DNA of 64,000 nt, from NCBI RefSeq assembly GCF_002078875.1, contig NC_034412.1:77809907-77873906 (forward strand), in the 5' to 3' direction. Below the pieces are notes generated by a model. It saw nothing but the letters and a program-made list of their open reading frames with translations, did not search any database and was not told the origin of the DNA. Every line of letters starts with the position of its first letter. Positions within the stretch are counted from its first letter, which is position 1. The stretch comes from Numida meleagris. Its lineage: Eukaryota; Chordata; Aves; Galliformes; Numididae. The position numbers and the translations under genes are program-made. This document shows positions 59,330 through 64,000 of the stretch, piece by piece.

Positions 59330-61780
59330 ATTTTAGGTGATATATTTACACAAGCCATATTTTCACTCAAATATAGGACTCCAATAAGGTTTGTGATGAT
59401 TACAATAAGAAGAAAAAAAGCATTAATAATATTTGGTGAGACAAACAGACTCTAAAAGTAGAACATAACAGTAGCAGTGATATATGTATAACTGAGCTAA
59501 AGGTGCAAACACTTTTTTGTAATTCTTTTTAGTGAGGTCTAGTTCTGTTTTATATAGTAATGTATTTTTCTCTTCTGTATACATATATATAAAATGCTTA
59601 TGATTAGAAAGCTGTTTCTTGCCCATTAAAAAAAAAAAAAAGTCCTTCAGTGTTAATCCTCCTCGTATTCACTAACGAAGTACTTTCTTCTTATGCAAGG
59701 ATTCAATTTCCTAGAACACAGCGTCAGTGATACCTAAAGACAGAGGGTAGGCAACAGTTTATTTTCAGACAAAAATGAAACAATTACTGAAGCAAAAGAG
59801 TTATACACAGTATCTGGAAGGAATCCATTTACATACTTTCATTTCAAGAACAAGATTCTTGCTTTGAAATGGAAACAGTTTTCTAAGTTAAAGTACGTAA
59901 TTACACACTCCATTAAACAAGTAATTAACAGATTACAATTTAAAAAAAAAAAAAAACAACTTGAAAATGAGCAATTCAGATGCTAAATGCAAAGCACACT
60001 GTTATAATTAGCATAACACTTTTTGAAATGGATTAACAAATACACAATAAAAATGAAGAAACAATGTTTTCTTTATTCGAATTACGTGCAAAAAAATAAC
60101 AGTTTATATGCTAAAAAATGCCATGGGATAAGAAGAACCTAATGCTAATACCTCAAGGAAGCAAACAATACCAAATGAAACAAATCTAGACTCTTAATTA
60201 TCTTCACTAATAGCTACATTTTTTGGAATATTATTATTACATATGTAACATATTTTGAATATTGGCTATATGAAGAAAACAAGAAGTCAAATGATGAATT
60301 TTATAAGCAAATATTCTTCCTTTGCCTTGAAGATGTATTTTGCCTTCAAAAGTATTCCAAACTTGAAATTTTATTGACTACTATTATGAATATCAGGAAA
60401 TAATAACTTATTGCAGAAGCATCATCTGACATTTTATGCTTTCATTTTTATATTTATTTTGTGCATTTGATAAATTTTCCCAAAACAAAAGTTGATATGC
60501 CCGGATAGAATGGTGAAAACCATGAATGGGTTTATGCAGACATTTCTGCAGGTCAACCCAGCTAGCATATATTGTCCACTTATCTATTCAATCAGCACAC
60601 TACGAACTATCATTAGTGGACTGTTCAGATGTTGCTTTGAAGCATTGTTAACTCTAATTTGAAACTGATGAATTAGATTCCAACAGGAGCCAAATACTTC
60701 TAGTCAGATTTTTTTTTTAATTCTCTTTACAGTTGTCTGTTTTCCATTGTTGAAAAGGTACTAAATATTACTTGTTAACAAAAAAAATTCCACCCAAAAC
60801 CACATTCTTAAAACAGTTTAAACCTCTCTCTAAAGGTGTTCAGCCTAGCTGTTCTCCTAGCTTCTCATTTTGTAGTCAGCATTTTACTTAAAGAATAATA
60901 AAAAGCAGTTCAGTATAATCCTTTAATAATTTAAATTCTCCTGCACTAACAATTCGTCCAACCTACAGGAAGCTTCTAATTATTCAACCATTATATCCCC
61001 ATGTTTCCTCCATAAAGGGGAAGAATTAAAATAAAAGCTAGAGCTAATTTTTGATTTAAATTAATTGATTTGAATTGAATTGAAATTGAAATATTTATTT
61101 ATTTCAAAGAAAGTAAAATGAAATAAGCATTAAAGAGCCTATAAAACCCAAACTCCGGGAATAAATGTCATATGCAGTCCAAAACACCAAAAAATATTCA
61201 TTTTCTGTCACTTTCTTTTTTTTTTTTTCATTACATTATTCTATCATTTCTCTAGTCCAGCTACTGGCTACCCACTTTTACTTGGTTTATAGGACTTGAC
61301 AACAAGAGCCCATGGCAATATGGCTGCACAGGAGCAATGTTTTTTTGTATGCATTAGTGTCACGATAAACTGAATCATTCTCTTGTTAATTAAGTTGACC
61401 TCCTCTGGTGTTATCACTAGACATGGCAGTAAAGAAATTCAAATATCCTGGAATCACTCAAGGCATTGAAACAAAGGAACTACAAAAACAATTACACAAA
61501 TAAGATACACAGAATATAAAAATCAAGCATTACAAAATGTATGAGATGCTGACTTTATGATCAAGGAAGACTGCAAGGCAGGCAAATCTTACAGAAGATA
61601 ATTATTTATAATAATATGATACATCAGTGTGATGGCTGCTACTACATACAGCACACCAGTTTCTGCCACTTTTATTTACCCTATAGTTGTTTTGATGAAG
61701 TACCTGTTCTTATGACTGGGAGGACAGTGGCGTGAGATGGAATGAGAAGAACAAAGGTAATTATTCCTCTTATAATTGGT
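59330..61780. other. AT-rich non-coding interval between two LTRs
   Basis: It has no primer-binding site after the left LTR, no polypurine tract before the right one and no viral coding sequence, so the two LTRs do not bound one provirus. Nothing else recognised; poly(A) and poly(T) runs at about 59626-59641, 59941-59956 and 61208-61228. Confidence 0.6.
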
Positions 61781-62103
61781 TGTCATGGTTTTGTGATTTT
61801 CGCTTATTGGTATTCCACATCATAACATCATGTAGTGGATATACCTGGTTCTCAGAAGAGAAGGACTACTACAGTCCCCACAGTACTTTGCTCCTATGTT
61901 ACCATTTTCCAGCCGGAGGGAAAAGATAAAAGCTCGCAGTATAAAAACTTGCAGATCACGAGACCTCGTCCCTTTTCCACCCGTCTCTGGTCTTGGCAAC
62001 ACCTCACTCTCCAGCCGTCTTATCGTCGGTAGTAGAGTAAGGCCTACCTTGATTTTGGGACATTCTCTCTCTCTGTATTGGATTTATCAGCTTAAATTGT
62101 AAT
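61781..62103 (+). mobile_element. LTR (TGTCA family), 3' part lost in assembly gap
   Basis: The first 323 bp are nearly identical to 58821 onward, including the TATA insertion (TATAAAA at 61940-61946). The sequence stops at TTAAATTGTAAT followed by N. The remaining ~185 bp of LTR, and anything behind it, lie in the gap. Confidence 0.9.
61940..61946 (+). promoter_or_regulatory. TATA box of gap-adjacent LTR
   Basis: Same insertion and sequence context as 58980-58986. Confidence 0.5.
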
Positions 62104-62928
62104 NNNNNNNNNNNNNNNNNNNNNNNNNNNNNNNNNNNNNNNNNNNNNNNNNNNNNNNNNNNNNNNNNNNNNNNNNNNNNNNNNNNNNNNNNNNNNNNNN
62201 NNNNNNNNNNNNNNNNNNNNNNNNNNNNNNNNNNNNNNNNNNNNNNNNNNNNNNNNNNNNNNNNNNNNNNNNNNNNNNNNNNNNNNNNNNNNNNNNNNNN
62301 NNNNNNNNNNNNNNNNNNNNNNNNNNNNNNNNNNNNNNNNNNNNNNNNNNNNNNNNNNNNNNNNNNNNNNNNNNNNNNNNNNNNNNNNNNNNNNNNNNNN
62401 NNNNNNNNNNNNNNNNNNNNNNNNNNNNNNNNNNNNNNNNNNNNNNNNNNNNNNNNNNNNNNNNNNNNNNNNNNNNNNNNNNNNNNNNNNNNNNNNNNNN
62501 NNNNNNNNNNNNNNNNNNNNNNNNNNNNNNNNNNNNNNNNNNNNNNNNNNNNNNNNNNNNNNNNNNNNNNNNNNNNNNNNNNNNNNNNNNNNNNNNNNNN
62601 NNNNNNNNNNNNNNNNNNNNNNNNNNNNNNNNNNNNNNNNNNNNNNNNNNNNNNNNNNNNNNNNNNNNNNNNNNNNNNNNNNNNNNNNNNNNNNNNNNNN
62701 NNNNNNNNNNNNNNNNNNNNNNNNNNNNNNNNNNNNNNNNNNNNNNNNNNNNNNNNNNNNNNNNNNNNNNNNNNNNNNNNNNNNNNNNNNNNNNNNNNNN
62801 NNNNNNNNNNNNNNNNNNNNNNNNNNNNNNNNNNNNNNNNNNNNNNNNNNNNNNNNNNNNNNNNNNNNNNNNNNNNNNNNNNNNNNNNNNNNNNNNNNNN
62901 NNNNNNNNNNNNNNNNNNNNNNNNNNNN
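62104..62928. other. Assembly gap (825 N)
   Basis: An uninterrupted run of N. A long minus-strand frame that appears to cross it (62087-63046) is an artefact of the N run. Confidence 1.
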
Positions 62929-62987
62929 CAGGCACTAGGTCAGATTGCCCAGGACCCCATCCAGCCTGGACATTTTTCCCAAGTATG
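62929..62987 (-). mobile_element. CR1 fragment at gap edge
   Basis: AGATTGCCCAGGACCCCATC followed by CAGCCTGGACAT is the reverse complement of the CR1 3' region (compare CCAGCCTAGCTTTGAATGC at 12.97 kb). Its start lies in the gap. Confidence 0.65.
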
Positions 62988-63829
62988 GAAAGCTGTAATA
63001 GCAGAAAGGAAAATCTTTTAAAATTGGTTACATTAATTAAATTCATATTTGAATCATCTGTTTTATAGATCTATTTAATTTACAACAATTTAGCAGAACT
63101 TTTGGAAAAACATCTTATTTACAAATAATTTCTAACAAAATATATTAGATTTAATGGCACATAAAATATAATCCTTTTCTTATTATTTCCCATACAGCTT
63201 TACCAGACCTGGAATGTTTGCTTCTGAAAAGAGAGCATTTTCATCATTTTGCGTAGTTTTCCTAGAACTATGGCCTGTATATCCTAAATAATGAATAAAT
63301 GTCAAAGATCCTAGTATTTCTGAAGAAAATAGTTAAAAAAAAAAAACACATCTATTTTATTAACCATGTTTGTTTTATTCATTTTTATTTCCATCATATT
63401 TAATAAAAAGGAAAAAATATTTATAATAAAACCATTAGGCTGAGATAAAGTAGATACTAGCATAGGTGACTGTAATGATCAGTCTTAAAGGTTGTAAAAG
63501 CAATTGTAGGCAAAATTATAATCTAGAAAATTGCTCTATAGAGCCAGAAATTCTGATCCTCTTTCTGCACCTGTCAAAGATGAAAACTCTCTCACTTCTT
63601 ATCTGTGGATTATTTTTATGATTAGTCCTCTTTTCAGTGTCATACTTTGCTGTATAATTTTCAAGAAGTAGCTATAAAATCACATCAAGAAACACTACCT
63701 GTAGCAAACACCTTCTTTTTCATTATCTTTAGAATAAAGATGAGAAAGGAGAAAACTCAGAGTAATCTTTAAAAAAAAAAACAGAAAGTCATAGTTTTAC
63801 ATACTGTTTCATATAATATTTCACATTAT
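62988..63829. other. AT-rich non-coding sequence
   Basis: Nothing recognised. Confidence 0.5.
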
Positions 63830-64000
63830 ATTTTCCTAGTGAGCAATACAGGCAGGCTGGTAACAACGGACAAAGAGAAGGCTGTAGTATTCAGACACAT
63901 TTTACCTCAGTCTTCAGTGACAACTCTTCATGCACATCTCCAGGTTATGGATCAGAAGTTGAGGACAGGGGGAGCAATGTCCCTGTGAGTAAAAATGAAG
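63830..64000 (+). mobile_element. CR1-like ORF2 fragment running off the window
   Basis: In one frame it reads TTDKEKAVVF, and in a shifted frame SVFSDNSSCTSPGYGSEVED. These follow the CR1 ORF2 block before the RT domain (compare DKEKAEILNAFFTSVF at 26.46 kb). The element continues past 64000. Confidence 0.65.

Noticed and set aside
59330..61780. LTR pair 58821/61781 as the two ends of one provirus
   Set aside because: The interval has no primer-binding site, polypurine tract or retroviral coding sequence and is plain AT-rich DNA.
62087..63046. Minus-strand open frame of 319 codons
   Set aside because: It is almost entirely the run of N; only its ends are real bases, inside an LTR and a CR1 flank.
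1..64000. CRISPR arrays, operons, toxin-antitoxin or phage-like systems
   Set aside because: There are no regularly spaced repeats, no ribosome-binding-site/gene clusters, and the repeat content is clearly avian.

Overview
The window looks like a gene-poor, AT-rich stretch of a bird genome, most likely a galliform (chicken or close relative). The evidence is many 5'-truncated CR1 LINEs whose 3' ends carry the ATTCTATG/ATTCTGTG-type tail, Galluhop-like mariner elements, avian-type class II (beta-like) endogenous retrovirus (ERV) sequence, and several LTR families. I see no host protein-coding gene, tRNA, rRNA or CRISPR array, and no prokaryotic gene organisation. Nearly all interpretable sequence is transposon-derived.

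Layout. Positions 1-160 are the U3 end of an LTR on the minus strand, cut by the window edge. It abuts the inside of a defective beta-like provirus on the plus strand (161-3881). That provirus has a nucleocapsid relic, a protease relic, an almost continuous RT-RNase H-integrase frame, a deleted integrase core, a short env remnant, a polypurine tract and a 294-bp 3' LTR. A solo LTR of the same family lies at 6538-6816. From about 7 kb to 13.2 kb there are old CR1 pieces and a mariner. Solo LTRs of the second family (starting TGTCA, ending TGACA) lie at 14584-15087, 42810-43320, 58821-59329 and 61781 onward; the last runs into an 825-bp run of N (62104-62928). The best CR1 copies are at 22928-23822 (-), 25600-27309 (+, composite) and 34722-36095 (-). 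A mariner/CR1 cluster is at 32811-33670 and another mariner at 44057-44455. A candidate LTR of a third family lies near 49650-50035. The window closes with a CR1 ORF2 fragment (63830-64000).

No genes here work together: every coding relic I can place is disrupted. The points most worth a second look are the LTR-in-ERV junction, a 15-bp insertion that adds a TATA box to one LTR subfamily, the lack of clean target-site duplications around three solo LTRs, the assembly gap that opens inside an LTR, the composite CR1 with two fused 3' ends, and the unassigned LTR-like segment at 49.7-50.0 kb. I did not find a convincing undescribed biological system. All family names rest on motif recognition by eye, without database comparison.
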